Source of the DNA: Tetraselmis striata | Lineage: Eukaryota > Chlorophyta > Chlorodendrophyceae > Chlorodendrales > Chlorodendraceae | DNA: 64,000 nucleotides | Direction of reading: 5' to 3' | Assembly: GCA_006384855.1 (NCBI GenBank) | Contig: VCJN01001203.1 | Location: 62,001 to 126,000 of the forward strand | Shown: positions 10,900-22,480 of the stretch, in pieces | Position numbering within the stretch: the first letter of the stretch is position 1 | Layout of the letters: each line of letters begins with the position of its first letter | Position numbers and translations under genes: made by a program | The notes under the pieces: model-generated | What the model saw: the letters and a program-made list of their open reading frames with translations, nothing else | Told to the model about the DNA's origin: nothing | Database searches by the model: none

Positions 10900-11679
10900 C
10901 TCCCTCCCACCCGTCACTTGGTTCTCAAAATCTCCGCGGCTCTGCCCCCCCCAAAAGCCTTTCTCGCTCCTCCAAAAAGCTTTTAAATTGCCAACTCACT
11001 TTTTGGCCATATGCCTGCACCCCCTCCCTCCCTCGAAATTCACGGTTCACGGTTCCAGTACCTGATGTACATTCCGGGTGACGACTGATCATGAGTGGTG
11101 CCATAATTAGCAGAAGGCGATATCGGAAATCGCCAAAATAAAAGGCAATCAGAAATTGGTGCCATAATTCAATCGCCGAATTATGCTGCTCGAGCTGCTG
11201 CTCAATATAATACAGCGACTCCATATATGACGGCGGAGGATAGAATAATTCGGGACGCCGCGCGCCCGCGATGATGATGAGGAACCTTCAGGCCAGTACC
11301 TCGTGCTACCAACCTGCAGTACCTACGTACTGCACCTACTTCGTACAAAATTGCCCAGACGACCGCGCGACGGTGCCCGCCGGCGTTACTGCCGTGCTGC
11401 GCCTCGGCTGGAGCGGGAGGGACTGAGCAAGTCGCGAGCTTGATCGCGCTGGACTGCAGCTGCCCATGTAACCAAACCCATCTTCTGCTGCTCCCTGCAC
11501 GGCACTGCCTCCAGCAGCAGCGACTTGCACAAAAGTCCGCCCCAGCATTCACAAGGCACATTATCCCGAGCGGCGACCGACCGAATCACCGAGGTTCTCC
11601 GCGGCGCGACGTCCAAGAACAGCTGCTCAACGTATTTCGGTCGATCGATACACCAGTGCCGCGACAACCCGACAGAGCA
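10900..11679. other. Upstream region of the globin gene
   Basis: No separate gene is supported. The frame of the globin exon stays open upstream to 11440, but that N-terminal part looks like translated 5' UTR rather than conserved protein. Confidence 0.45.
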
Positions 11680-12957
11680 ATGGGTAATCGCGCAAGCATG
11701 CCACTCTCCAACCGAGAGAGGTTCCCACAGCCAACAGACATCGTAGTGAGCACGACAACCGCCACTACCTGCCCCCACGAGGATCTAAAGATGCCGATCG
11801 GCTCTAGGGCCGAGCATCCGGCTTGCCCATTCCATGCCCACGCCTCGGTCGAGCCAGCCAAGTGGACGGTCCAGGAAGGAATCCCCCTCGCAGTGCGGTT
11901 GGGCACGCACACGACGAGTCGCGGCGCAGCACGACTCCTGCAAGACATTGGTGGTGGAGATAAGATTCGCGAGTTTTGTACCCGCTTCTACGCACGCATG
12001 CACGTCGACAGGACGCTGCAGCAGTTCCTGTTCATGGACGACGGCCCGGTCGCGCACGCTCAGCGGCTGGCGGACTGGGTAATCGAAAAGATGGGCGGCG
12101 AGGGTACGCCCTGGACGGACAGCGGACGACGCGGTATGAGGCAGCCTGCACACCGTGCGGCATGGAACAGCATCCGCCGCGATCCTGCAGGCAAGTTTTT
12201 GGCATAGTTTGCCTGTCTTTGTGACTGCACCCGGAGCTGCTGCATGCTGCATGCTGCCGTGGATTCTTGACCTTCGTGTGTTTAGGTTGAGGGTGGGCAG
12301 GGGGCTATGGCCTGTCTTCATAAGCGCCCCCCCCCCCTCCCCAACCGACCATCTTACACAGACACAGACACAGACACACACTCACACAATGTTAACCTTA
12401 TGTTTAACCAACACCTATTCAAACAATGCATGTTCACTGTCCGTTCGCTGTACGGCTTTGCCATGCACTGTCCACCATGCTAAGATATGAGCACAGTACA
12501 CACAACAAATCGCTTCAGACGTGCCGGCTGTGGAATGTAATTACATGTAGGCACTGTAGGAACATAGGAATCCCCCCCCCCTCCCCCCCTCCCCCCACCC
12601 TCTCGAAATGAATCAGCGCGCTCTATTCCGCCACATTACTAATCAGCTCTGAATCATGGAATATATGTCTGTGTACCTATCATACTTGCCGCAGTGAGAG
12701 GGCAGCACTTCAAGCTGGACGACACCCGGATCTGGATGCGGCTGCACTTTTGGGCGGTGCGCGAGGCGGGGCTCAACCAGCACGAGCCGTTCTGGGCCTG
12801 GTACCAGCAGTTCATCGGCCACTTTGTGCGGGTGTACGAGTCCAGGGCGCCAGCGTACGTGGGAGAGTCTGCGCGCTGGTCTGCCGAGCCGTCCAATATC
12901 GAGGCATACCTGGGCAATGGCTGCTACATGCACGATGTGGCGGGCCTGGGCCGGTGA
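11680..12957 (+). CDS. Truncated-hemoglobin-like (group 2 type) protein
   Basis: Two exons, 11680-12190 and 12695-12957, give about 257 residues ending at TGA 12955-12957. The intron (504 bp) has a GC-AG pair: the donor is CAG|GCAAGT and the phase-1 junction restores the frame exactly. The globin-like part starts around residue 100 (GGGDKIREFCTRFYARMHVD). It continues with LADWVIEKMGGEGTPWTD, HRAAW and, in exon 2, HFKLDDTRIWMRLHFWAVRE, the pattern of algal/protist globins related to truncated group 2. Function is probably binding of oxygen, NO or another haem ligand. The chosen ATG gives MGNRAS, an N-myristoylation consensus (MGxxxS), so membrane attachment is possible. An upstream in-frame ATG at 11440 would add 80 residues. 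The intron carries C-rich runs on the sense strand (about 12329-12342 and 12572-12600). Confidence 0.82.
12191..12694 (+). other. GC-AG intron of the globin gene
   Basis: It begins GCAAGT and ends CCGCAG. The six other bases of the 5' splice consensus are perfect, as is typical for functional GC donors. It contains a CAGACA microsatellite (about 12357-12380) and two C-rich tracts. Confidence 0.8.
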
Positions 12958-13277
12958 CACTGCAGGTGCTACGCAAGCTACATACGAGTACAAGCTGCCT
13001 GCACACATGAGGCATGAATGACCCCATGCCGCCCCTGTGGTGGTATTAAGTTTGTGAAGGCCGACCTAGACTCTGCAGATGGCGCACACTAGTCCGTTGT
13101 ATTTAATTCCTCTTACATTGCAAAAGATTAGGCGGCTGCGCGGCCAACCCACGCGCCCACAAGACGCCGCAGCCGCCACGCGCTTGCCGCATCCCACTGG
13201 GCTGCGGGCTGGAAGCTGCTGGGGCCTCACTGGTTGGTCTTTACTGTGCTGATGTACAATACTGCCAAGAAGCCAGT

Positions 13278-13305
13278 GGGGGGGGGGGGGGGGGGGGGGG
13301 GGGGG
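13278..13305. repeat. G28 homopolymer
   Basis: An uninterrupted run of 28 G, about 75 bases beyond the LSM6 stop codon (C run in the LSM6 sense strand). Confidence 0.9.
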
Positions 13306-13378
13306 TCAGCAGTCCAGTCAAGCCTGGTGAATGCACGCGCCGGACGACACAGGGGGCAAACATGCGGGCGGCTCAGCG

Positions 13379-13879
13379 CTAACCGTTGTTGCCGCGGATG
13401 AAGGCGTCCCCATACTTATTCTTCAGCTGCCCATTCACATACTCCTGCGATACCACGGGGCACATCGCGTTGAAGGGCCAAGCACTCAAGTGGCGGTTTC
13501 CCGCCACATGTGCTTCCCGCCTGTCCGGCCTGCCAGGTAGCCACCTGGCCCCCATCCCCTAGTCCACAGCCCACCCACGGCCCCGCAGCCCGCACCCACC
13601 TCCGTCTGCTCCATCGCGATGTTCATGTACCCGTCCAGGCAGGCCAGAATCCCTGGGCATGCGCGGCAAGCGCAAACAGAACGGTAAGTTCCGGTGCGCG
13701 CCTACTAGTCCCTCGCAGGACAGGGCAGGTTCCCGGGGGGTGAGGGCGGGGGAGTGAGTGAGCGCACCCCGGTAGTCCACCCCCGAGTTGAGCTTCACCA
13801 CCACTGGCTTCCCCTTGATGGACTGCAGGAAGTCCGCTGGCGACTTGGTGGCCGGGCCGCCCGCGGGCGCGTCGGCCAT
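13379..13879 (-). CDS. LSM6: U6 snRNA-associated Sm-like protein LSm6
   Basis: Three exons, 13879-13768, 13652-13600 and 13444-13379, all with GT-AG introns and matching phases, give 76 residues. The family is usually about 80. The Sm1 motif is visible as FLQSIKGKPVVVKLNSGVDYRGILACLDGYMNIAMEQTE split over exons 1-2, and Sm2 as AFIRGNN in exon 3. LSm6 is part of the heteroheptameric ring LSm2-8, which stabilises U6 snRNA in the nucleus, and of LSm1-7, which promotes decapping in the cytoplasm. Key family residues (KPVVVKLNSGVDYRG, GYMNIAMEQ, IRGNN) are intact. The C-terminus stops right after GNNG, slightly shorter than animal LSm6. It is convergent with the globin gene. Confidence 0.96.
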
Positions 13880-14159
13880 CGTTGCTGTGTCTGCCCGAAG
13901 CTAGCGCAGTGACGACCTTTCCCTGGCAGCGGCGGTCCGGGAAAGAAGTGAGGCGAGTTATTGTGCGAGGGCGGTGGGAGATCCGCGAAACAAACGGGTG
14001 TGCGGGAACTGGCAGTCGCTACACTGCATGTAGCTACGTGGTAGTAAAGCGGAGGCGGGCGCCTGGGTGGCGAGCGCGGCGGCGCGAATGTCCTCGAGGT
14101 TGTGCAGTTTTAAATTAAGATATATAACTTACAAAATCGGTGTTTGGCATGTGGATTTT
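13880..14159. other. Spacer between LSM6 and tRNA-Gln
   Basis: It probably holds the LSM6 promoter. No TATA box is obvious on the minus strand. A TTTAAATTAAGATATATAA stretch (about 14108-14127) lies just 5' of the tRNA. Confidence 0.4.
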
Positions 14160-14231
14160 GTCCCATTAGTGTAGTGGTTATCACCGTAGACTTTGAATCT
14201 ACAAACACCGGTTCGAATCCGGTATGGGACT
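14160..14231 (+). tRNA. tRNA-Gln (anticodon TTG)
   Basis: The full cloverleaf can be drawn. The acceptor stem is GTCCCAT/ATGGGAC, with discriminator T at 14231. The D arm is GTG...CAC. The anticodon stem GTAGA/TCTAC has loop CTTTGAA, so the anticodon is TTG. The T arm is ACCGG-TTCGAAT-CCGGT. No intron is present. The discriminator and loop match other eukaryotic tRNA-Gln genes. It would decode CAA; the gene is intact. Confidence 0.95.
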
Positions 14232-14461
14232 TTTGAATTCTGATACAGCTGTCTCCATGGTGTTTTCTAGGTATATTCGTTTTGTTAACGCTATTTCTGT
14301 CCGACCGACCGCCTCGAATAATAATATCGGTGCGCGAGACATAGACGAGGAGCACTACGCTGTAGCGATGACTGTACCACGGGTAATCCTTACTGGTAAC
14401 CAACCCCATCATCGTGTCGGCAGCAGTAGCTACCCTATACATAAACTAAATACTGTAGGAT

Positions 14462-14661
14462 TACCCCGGGGCGGGGGTTCTTGGAGTTTCTGGCAGCTAA
14501 GTGACTTCGTGGTTCCCTTGGCTCCCCCTTTTTGTCTATTGGCTCCCTGTCCTCCTGTTCGACCTTGTTTTCAGGCTTAAGTATCTCTTTTGCTGGCAAC
14601 CTCTCATAATTGCTCTTAGTTCTCTTTGTAGTGCGTTTTTGTGAAAGCCCCGATGTAAATA
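14462..14661 (+). mobile_element. 5'-truncated LINE-like copy with perfect 15-bp TSD
   Basis: This 200-bp insert matches, in inverted orientation, the segment at about 62258-62460 and shares its 3' end with both 62.3-kb and 63.3-kb copies. It is flanked by TAAATACTGTAGGAT at 14447-14461 and 14662-14676. A long perfect target duplication, truncation at the 5' side and a fixed 3' end are the hallmarks of target-primed reverse transcription. The 3' end contains ATGTAA, so it carries a TGTAA poly(A) signal. Confidence 0.88.
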
Positions 14662-14775
14662 TAAATACTGTAGGATGTAGTCGCTACTGGAACCCCGCGC
14701 CACGCTAGTACCCCTGCTGGTACTATGTGAGCACGAGTTGTGTTAATACTAATCCTTAGCGCTTAACACATCACC

Positions 14776-15171
14776 GTGGAGACAGGGGGGGGGGAGGGGG
14801 GGAGGGTGCTGGTTGTGGAGACCGTGGACACGAGACACAGAGGGAGTCACACGGGGAGTCTGGCAAGCACAGCTTCCTTCAGGCCGTGTACTGTATGGTG
14901 CAAATGTCAGTGGTTTTTACTCATCAGTTCTTCTGCAGGCTGTCTACCCTGGCTGGGCGGACTTCATGCGGCATGGTATCACGGTATCCTTCACTTTCTG
15001 TCATGATATCCTCTGCCAGACAACTAGCCAGAGAGCGCCTGCGCGCCGGCATCACTACAGGTGGAAGCACTGGGAGGCAGGTCCGACATACAGGTGCTGA
15101 CGTAAGCACCCGAAACACAGAGCAATGCTACAGGTCCCGGCGCGCCCACAACAACCGCCCTTATTTCGCAA
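14776..15171. other. Intergenic, short open frames only
   Basis: G-rich tract at about 14786-14803. Three overlapping plus-strand frames of 76-96 codons carry no domain, and I do not call a gene. Confidence 0.4.
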
Positions 15172-15480
15172 ACTAAGCCGCAAATTGGGCGTGCATGCAA
15201 CATTCATAAACATTCGCTATAGTTACATGTGACCTCTGACAGGTGGGGCAGGTTTGTATTCGCAGTGTTCTTTCTTATTGCCGTGTCAGCACCTGCAGGA
15301 AATTACACATACATACATAGGCTAATTCAAACTAAGCCGCAAATTGGGCGTGCATGCAACATTCACGAACAGTCACTATAGTTACATTTGACCTCTGACA
15401 GGGTGGGGCAGGTTGGTATTCGCAGTGTTCTTTCGTATTGCCGTGTCAGCACCCGCAGGAAACTACATATACATACATAG
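15172..15480 (+). repeat. Tandem duplication, 159-bp unit of a dispersed family
   Basis: The unit starting ACTAAGCCGCAAATTGGGCG begins at 15172 and again at 15331, with high identity. Related single copies lie at about 28363-28497 and 32037-32172, inside THOC2 introns. All share GCAACATTC/AACAACATT, CGCTATAG, TTGACCT and GCAGTGTTCTT blocks. It behaves like a SINE or MITE family; no pol III boxes were confirmed. Confidence 0.8.
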
Positions 15481-15605
15481 CATGCTGTCATGTGCGGCTG
15501 TGCACTACATTCCTCGCACGCTGTGCCGCACAGCAGATGACATGGCACACTTCTGAGCAGCGCATCCCCGATCGCCCCCGCCCCCGGTGGGCGCTTCCCA
15601 GAGGA

Positions 15606-18600
15606 TCATGCCGGCAGGGCGCTGCTCGGGAGCCGCCAGCCAGCCACCTCCTCGCCGCCGTCGTCGGTGTCGGAGCTGCTGCAGCCCGTGTCCGTCTCCT
15701 CGGAGGCATCGTCGGCGATGGAGTGCCCGCGGGACGAGGCGCGCAGCCGCTGCACCACCCCCTGGTCGTAGCGCGGCGGGGAGCCGACGCGGTGCGCCCG
15801 GTGGCGCGGCGGCCGGGGGCGGCCGCCTGAGGGGCTGTTCCCCAGCGGCGGCTCATCCTCCAGCGGGATGGCACCCACCGCCTGCCCCTCCACAAACGCC
15901 TGCATCTGCTCCCACGCCGCCGCCTTCACAGACGCCGGCGGCAGCGGCACAAAGGCCTTCCCGCGCTGGCGCGCTCCGGCGCCCGCCCGCCCCGCCGAGC
16001 CGCCGCGCCCGGGCGACTCCCCGCGCCGAGCCGCCCCACTTGCCTGCGGCGCCTGCGGGCTGGGCACCACCCCGCCGGCGGCGTCAAAGTCGACCACACG
16101 GGCGCGGCTGGCCTTGGCTGCCTTGCCGCCCGCCTCTACACGGATGGGGCTCGGGCAGGCCGCCGCCTCGTCTAGGCTGCTTTCAGGGCTGCCGATCGAG
16201 GAGGAGCCGAGCTGCGCGCGGGGGAACGGCCGCGGCCCCGCGCCTGCGGCGCCTGTGGCGCCCCGGGCCGTCCGGCGGCTGAGCACACTCAGCACCTTGC
16301 GCAGCTCCTGCCTGCTGGCCTTCTCACCATCCAGTACCAGGCTGAAAAACTGCACCGGGGAGGGGGGGGGGGGGGGTTCGCAGCGCATTCGTGGGTTGCC
16401 CTCATTGAGAAATTGTCCATATATCATCACGTGAGAATACCGCATGCGGGTGCACGCAGGGTATGCAGTTCGACAGGAAGTACAATGTTGTGATAGTTGA
16501 GACCGTTGCATATATATATATATATGTGTATAGATATAGATATAGATATAGATATAGATATAGATATAGATATAGATGTAGATATAGATATAGATATAGA
16601 TATAGATATAGATATAGATATAGATATAGATATAGATATAGATATAGATATAGATATAGATATAGATATAGATATAGATATAGATATAGATATAGATATA
16701 GATATAGATATAGATATATATATATATATATATATATAGATATAGATGTATTTTTATTTATTTGTTTGTTTGTTTGTTTGTTTGTTTGTTTCTTTGTTTA
16801 TTAATTAATTAATTTATTTAGTTAATATATATGTAAAGGCTGCTCACAACAATGCGTCAACTATAGTTTACTCTCTCTCCCTCCTTCACGCCGGCGCCAG
16901 CGTCACCGCCTGCTGCCAGACACCCGTAACCACCCCTAGGCCTGGCGGGTGTTCTATTATTGCGAGTAAGTGGGGGTTCGGTCAACAGGGCGGTGCAAAA
17001 GACACCTTGGGAAGAACACCCTGCCCTGCTTTTCAGAGATCACATAAAGAGGAAACTATAGCGGACGTTCCTAGAAGCTGCATGCAACCCGAGTTTGAGG
17101 CTACTTGTATCACAGGTTTTGTATAGATGCATCGGCACCCGTGCGGTGAATGTGGCTGATAGCACGGGGCACGTGGGGGCTGGGCCTGCGGGCGGGCGTG
17201 GGCACACCGTGTCGGGGAAGCAGGCCAGCACGCCGGGCCGCCAGGAGAGCACACAGGAGAGCGGGTTGCGCTGCACCAGCAGCTCGCCCAGCGCCGGCAG
17301 CGCGCCGATCGTGGCGACCTCGGACAGCTGCGCCAGCCGGTTCCCGCGCAGGTCGAGGCGCGCCAGGGCCGGCAGCCGCTGGAGGCCGTCGAGCGAGGCG
17401 ATGCCGTTCCAGGAGAGGTCGACGTCGGTGAGGGAGGGGCAGTTTGCGAGCGGGCGGCAGTCGGTGATGCCGTTGCCGCGCAGGCGGAGGGTGCTCAGGG
17501 CGGTGGCGGGCGTGAGGTGGGACACGCTGCTGATGTGGTTGCGGCCCAGGTCCAGCGTGGCCAGGCGCGGCAGCAGCGCCAGGCTGGCGTCCATCGCCCC
17601 CAGCGCGTTGCCGGGGCACGACAGGCGCTCCAGGGCCGGCCAGGTGGCCGCCCCCGCCAGCGGCGTGGAGCCCTGCGGCAGCCGCCCGTCGTTCTCCGGC
17701 GCCAGCAGGTGCGACAGCACCTCCAGCGAGTTGAGCACGCGCAGCGACACCAGCCGCGGCCGCAGCGCGTCCAGCCCCGCCGGCGCGCAGAACACGAGGT
17801 CGCAGGAGCGCAGCTCCAGGGAGGTCAGGCTGCTGAACACCGACAGCTGCTCCGGGACGCACACCGCCGTACACGCTCAGCTCGGGCCAAGGCACACGCC
17901 AACACCGGGGGGCCCATGCGCTACAGCGAGAGCCGGGGCGGAGGGGGGGGAGGGCTGCACCTGGAGCGGCGTGGGGTCCCGGCGGGTTCCGGAGAAGGGC
18001 GTGATGGTGAGGCTGGTCAGGCGGCGCAGGAAGGTGATCCGCTCCAGCCGCTTGAAGTCGCCCAGGTTGGAGACGCAGCCGCGCAGGAACTCCACTGGCG
18101 CCGCAGACTGGCCGCCCGGGGACACAGACGCGTGAGAGGGGGGGGGGCGAGGGGTTCTCAGGCAGGCATCACGATGTATGCGGTGTGGACTCGGCCTCAG
18201 CAGCGGCGCGGCGCAAGTTCCCAGCAATCTCCGTCCCCTGGTGACATTCCCCACGCAGGGCAGCTAGCGGGCGCATTTTGAAATCATGTCACTTCCTTCA
18301 TAGCATTACGACCAGGAACTCGGGACTACTACACACCAGAGCTCGCATGCATTGGGACATTCAAATAAATGACGAGCAATGAGCAGTGCTAGTGGGTGAC
18401 TGATAACGGAGCTGTCCTCTACACAGGGCAGTCGGTAACTGGATTTCTGCCTGCTGGCCGCCGGAGAGGCGCTGCAAGGCGTTTTACTGCTGCCATTCCT
18501 GTTCCGGAGGCGAAAAGGAAGAAAAACAAACAACAACACCTGCGACCCCCGTCGTCGGCACACCTGCCTGGCGGCGCCTTTCGACGACAGCTGCCACCCC

Positions 18601-18852
18601 CCCCCCCCCCCCCCCGGCGGCCCGCCCGCGCACCCACACCCCACACCCCTTCCGGAAATGCCGCCGACTACGGCTTACCTTCAGCCGGTGCAGCTCCTCC
18701 AGGCCAGCCAACCGGCCGGCAACGTACTCCACCGCCCGCGGCGACAGTCGCAGCGTCGTCTGCCCGGACAGCAGCGCCGCCTCGTTGTCCTCCGCGAACT
18801 GGATCAGCTTCGTCAGCAGCGCCTCGCCGCTGGGGTGCGGCTCCGGGTACAT
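15606..18852 (-). CDS. Leucine-rich-repeat protein with long disordered tail
   Basis: Four exons join in phase 0: 18852-18679, 18107-17961, 17846-17208 and 16349-15606 (TGA at 15608-15606). They give about 567 residues from the ATG at 18850-18852. Exons 2 and 3 hold six or more SDS22-type repeats, for example [40 protein letters not shown] and [19 protein letters not shown]. Exon 4 opens with the matching cap ([20 protein letters not shown]), which confirms the splice. The remaining ~220 residues are Ser/Pro/Ala/Arg-rich and probably disordered, ending in an acidic SDTDDGGEE stretch. SDS22-like LRRs are protein-binding scaffolds, often cytoskeletal or phosphatase-linked; the exact role is unknown. 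A related open frame (AVLQGSTIRELVLPRAEL, about 18990-18930) precedes the ATG in another frame, so an upstream exon is likely missing. Confidence 0.8.
16520..16745 (+). repeat. TAGATA hexanucleotide microsatellite and TA tract
   Basis: About 30 tandem TAGATA units (about 16530-16717) are followed by a TA dinucleotide run and then, at 16758-16790, TTTG tetranucleotides. It lies in the intron between exons 3 and 4 of the LRR gene. Confidence 0.95.
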
Positions 18853-19622
18853 CCCGCGCGGCTGGTGTGGCGGCGCGGAACCGCCGGCGGGTGCGTGTGG
18901 TGGGGTTGAGGCGGCTGCCGACCAGCTCAGCCCGCGGCAGAACCAGCTCCCGGATGGTTGAGCCCTGCAGCACCGCTGCCAAAGCCGCCCGCTCTAGCGG
19001 GTAGACAGCCTGGCCCGCGCTCTCCGTTCACCCGCTGCTCGCTCTACTGCCGCCCAAAGCCTTTTGATATCGCCGCGTCGCGGAACTTTCCTCTCAGCAG
19101 GGCAGGCGACGGAGGGGCAGGGCAAGAGGGCCCAGCGGTGGCGCAGCAACCTAGCCTGACCGTCAACCGCGTGAGCTTCCTTGCGCACTGGCTGGCGGCG
19201 GCGGTGGGTGTAATAAAAGGGTGGGCGTCCCTTTTCCGTAAAGTCGTTTTTATTGCATATCTTGATAATATATTTGTATTGGGCCCCGGGCCGTGTGGGG
19301 GGGGGGGGGGGGGGGGCGATGATATTTGTATTCATTCGGCAAATTATGCTGATTACCTGGAACAAATTCGAATTCGAATGGTTTTGGCAAAATTATCTCA
19401 ACTCAGCAGCCTCTCACGTTTGCAGCTAAAAACTGCTGTTTCTTTAGTATGTCGTGCATGGAATATATTTCGGTTATTACACTGTATCTGATGGTATAAA
19501 GTACAGGTATCGGAGTCGGAAAAATCTGCAGTTGAAGATTGACCCGTGCCAAAATGACTCAGAGTGAAGTATAGTAAGTCTCGTGCAATTTTGCATTTTT
19601 CACTCTTAAGCCTATCCATCAA
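18853..19622. other. 5' region of the LRR gene and spacer
   Basis: Minus-strand open sequence near 19010-18930 may be an upstream LRR-gene exon, but I cannot resolve its borders. A G run lies at about 19297-19315. Composition changes to AT-rich downstream of it. Confidence 0.4.
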
Positions 19623-21200
19623 TTGAGTGATAATTTTACAACTCCATTGACTGATTCATTGCGTAAGTCAAAACCAACCATTGTGGACCGGACCTCTGCA
19701 TGCCAAGAAGCCTTCGAGACTCTTCCCCTGCGTTTGATTTCCGCACCTTGTCTAACCATCCCGGAAGTAGGCATTGATGTGACGTTCACCGTAGCGCCGT
19801 GGCGGCATGTGCGTCAAACGTAGGGCTAGCTGTTGTTTTATTGCATGACCAGGGAGGAGGCCCTCAACCGGTGGCGTACTGGGCGTGGAAGCGGAATGCA
19901 GTTGAGCGGGCTGGGACTACTTACCTTGCTTATTACCTAAGTTTAAGCCATTTGTGAGCCTATTAAGCATTGGAACTGCTACCTTGAAGGTTGCCTTCGA
20001 TTCCTTGTTTCATACCATGCACCCTACGGCATCTGCTCAAGCAACCCGCGGGACGGATAAATAGGCGCCAAGTTCGCTAAGGTCGCGACCTAAAGCCTTA
20101 TGTGGGTTCGATGCCCCTTGCGTGTAGAAAAAGGCAAGTGGGACGAGGCGGATCCGTAGTTGTCACGTAGATCGGATTCTAAACCGTTGAATTGCGGTGG
20201 CCTTTATAGGACCGGGGATGCTTGTGCCCGACACAACTGAGATTCTTGATAGTGTACACACCCCACCAGTTGTTGCCATCACTTCTATGAGGTAGCGTGA
20301 GTGCTCTGAAGCTGGTTGATGTAATAAATTATGAAATAAAATCGGGGTATGCCGCATACGCGGCTTCTATTCCGAACTGTCGGGGGGGAAGGGGGGGGGC
20401 GGATGAAATCGGGACATGTGTCAAAGCATGATGACGGATGATTTTTTGGAGACATAAATGTCTTTGTATTTCGAATAACCGTCGGCTCATTGACAAATAT
20501 TGTATGAGCTACGTGATAGACGGGATACTGTTGGGCACCGGGCGGTTCAGAGTTGAAACCTATGGCGAGAAATGTCCAACTTGTAGACGGGTACGTTCTC
20601 GTCCGCAACCGGCAGCAGCCGCTGTTAGTGCCGCCATGTCCATGGAATTTGGGTTGGTTTGGATTTCATCGCCAATACCGATATACCTCTAAGTATTGGT
20701 TTTGATGCAACGTTGGTTGTAGTATGCCATCTTACTACCTGTGCTGAAGCACATATTATTCCAACGATTGAAAATGTGAGTAGTGGGGAATACGTAGCTA
20801 GAATAGTCTTGAAAAAAGTATACATGGGCATGCTACATGGTTTACCACAAGTTCTGATTCCAGATCGAGATCTGCGATTGGTTATGTCATCTTTTGGGCA
20901 GACTTTGTGGCGCGCGGCGTCTTGGCACTAAATAAAGTAAATATGTCTAGTGGACAACAATCTGACGTATATGGTTTGATTGAACGAATAAAAGTTGTTG
21001 TCTGTAACGAACTGGCTCGAGCGCTTATGTTGGTCTGATGCCACAAACAAGGCTTGACCAATTACCGCTGATGGAATTTTCGTATAATCCTAATCGGGCT
21101 CTTGGTATTGAGCATACACCGTTTTGGATTAATTACGGATTTAATCCTGAAAAGCCCCCGTATTTGTTGTTTGCCATGAGGTCGACAATACTTGTGCCGT
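19623..21200 (+). pseudogene. Decayed Ty3/gypsy-type retrotransposon pol (RT/RNase H to integrase)
   Basis: Pol-like pieces follow each other in shifting plus-strand frames. At 19700-19890 comes the segment at the RT/RNase H junction (CQEAFETLPLRLISAPCLTIPE, then frame-shifted ...VLLHDQGGGPQPVAYW). An integrase zinc-region remnant is at about 20570-20600 (CPTCRRVRSRPQP). The integrase core is at 20660-20910 (MDFI, GFDATLVVVCHLTTCAEAHI, HGLPQVLIPDRDL), and its tail is near 21060-21170 (MEFSYNPNRALGIEHTPFW). Motif order is that of Ty3/gypsy elements. Many frameshifts and stops make it inactive. It is clearly more AT-rich than the surrounding genes. LTRs were not found. Confidence 0.8.
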
Positions 21201-22480
21201 AAGAGTGCTCAACAGAAAATTCATGATATAAACGATATCCATGACTGGATCAAATGGATTTTGGCATCAATATATAAGGATGAGTTGGCTGTTCGTCCTA
21301 CGAAAAGGCAACATAGCCATTTTACAGATGGATGTTCCATCCCGTTTTCGATGCTAAAGATATAAAGTGAGTGCATTGCAACTGGCTTGTTAAAAATCGG
21401 CAAGAGGCTATTCTACCCAGAAATTTATGGATAGGCAGCTGGGCCCTTTTCCATTTATTGAGAAAATTGGCAATTGCAGTTGTTGGATAGAGTTAACTCC
21501 GGGATGAATGAAGCTGCATCCGGTTGTCATGTGAATTCTTTGCGGCCTCATTGTCCAGCTGCAGCTATTCGACCAGTACTGCCAATTGTCGCGGGTCCTG
21601 AGGATGACCCTGGCAGCCAGGAATTTGAAGCTGAGAAGATATCAACACTCAAAACTGGCTAGATGCCATGTCGCATCAAAGGATCTCAATTGCATTTTTG
21701 TGCACTTTGCACATCAAAATTGCCCATGTTTGGCATATTTAATTGTTTGATGTGAAACGGACTGTCGCTTTGCAGAATTTTATGGATACGCCCATACATG
21801 TGGCTGCAATTTGCTGAGTTAGATAAATTTCTACACCATGCGGCTAGATATCCGGCTATAGAAATCCAATTGCAAGTTTTAACTGCTTATTTTTTTCAAG
21901 GAGGGAGAGATGCACTGTGACAGTTATATATATAGTTACACATGTGACAGTTATCCTTTTGCGTAGTAATCTGTAATGCGCTAATCTCTGGCATAATACA
22001 GTACGAGTACCGGTACCGCGCGGGGGACGATGATGTATCATTCTGCCATATTACGGGTGCAACGGGCGATGCCGCTTAAGTGGGCGCATGTCACGCGCAC
22101 GAGTACTCGTGTCGCGGCCTGATGATGTAACACATATCTTCTTGTATTATGCATGCGCCTGTCTTGTTAGATATATTCATTATTGACAGTGCCTGACATA
22201 TAATATGCAGCATTGCTATACAATGACAAGGCTGGCATTTTGCATTATGTCTGACTCTCCATTGTGACGCCCTTGGCAGTAGTGGGCGTGCGGCTAGAGG
22301 TCGGCCTGGCTTGGCGATGACCAGTACCGACGATAGCAATAATAGTTGTAGCATGGGGCGGTGACATTGTTGTAACATTTTTCGTGTTATATTGAAAAAC
22401 ATCGCAGTCTCTTGTCTCTGCACCACCACTTCACACCACCACCTGTGTTTTGTGTCGCCAAACGGTTGAGACTGTCTCAA
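21201..22480. other. AT-rich spacer after the gypsy remnant
   Basis: It probably includes decayed 3' parts of the retroelement up to about 21660. No intact gene or RNA is seen. Confidence 0.4.

Noticed and set aside
16463..16804. 113-codon ORF of RY repeats
   Set aside because: A translated TAGATA microsatellite inside an intron.
17095..18135. 346-codon plus-strand ORF
   Set aside because: It lies antisense to the LRR exons, whose minus-strand frames have conserved repeats and phase-matched introns; GC-rich coding DNA opens antisense frames.
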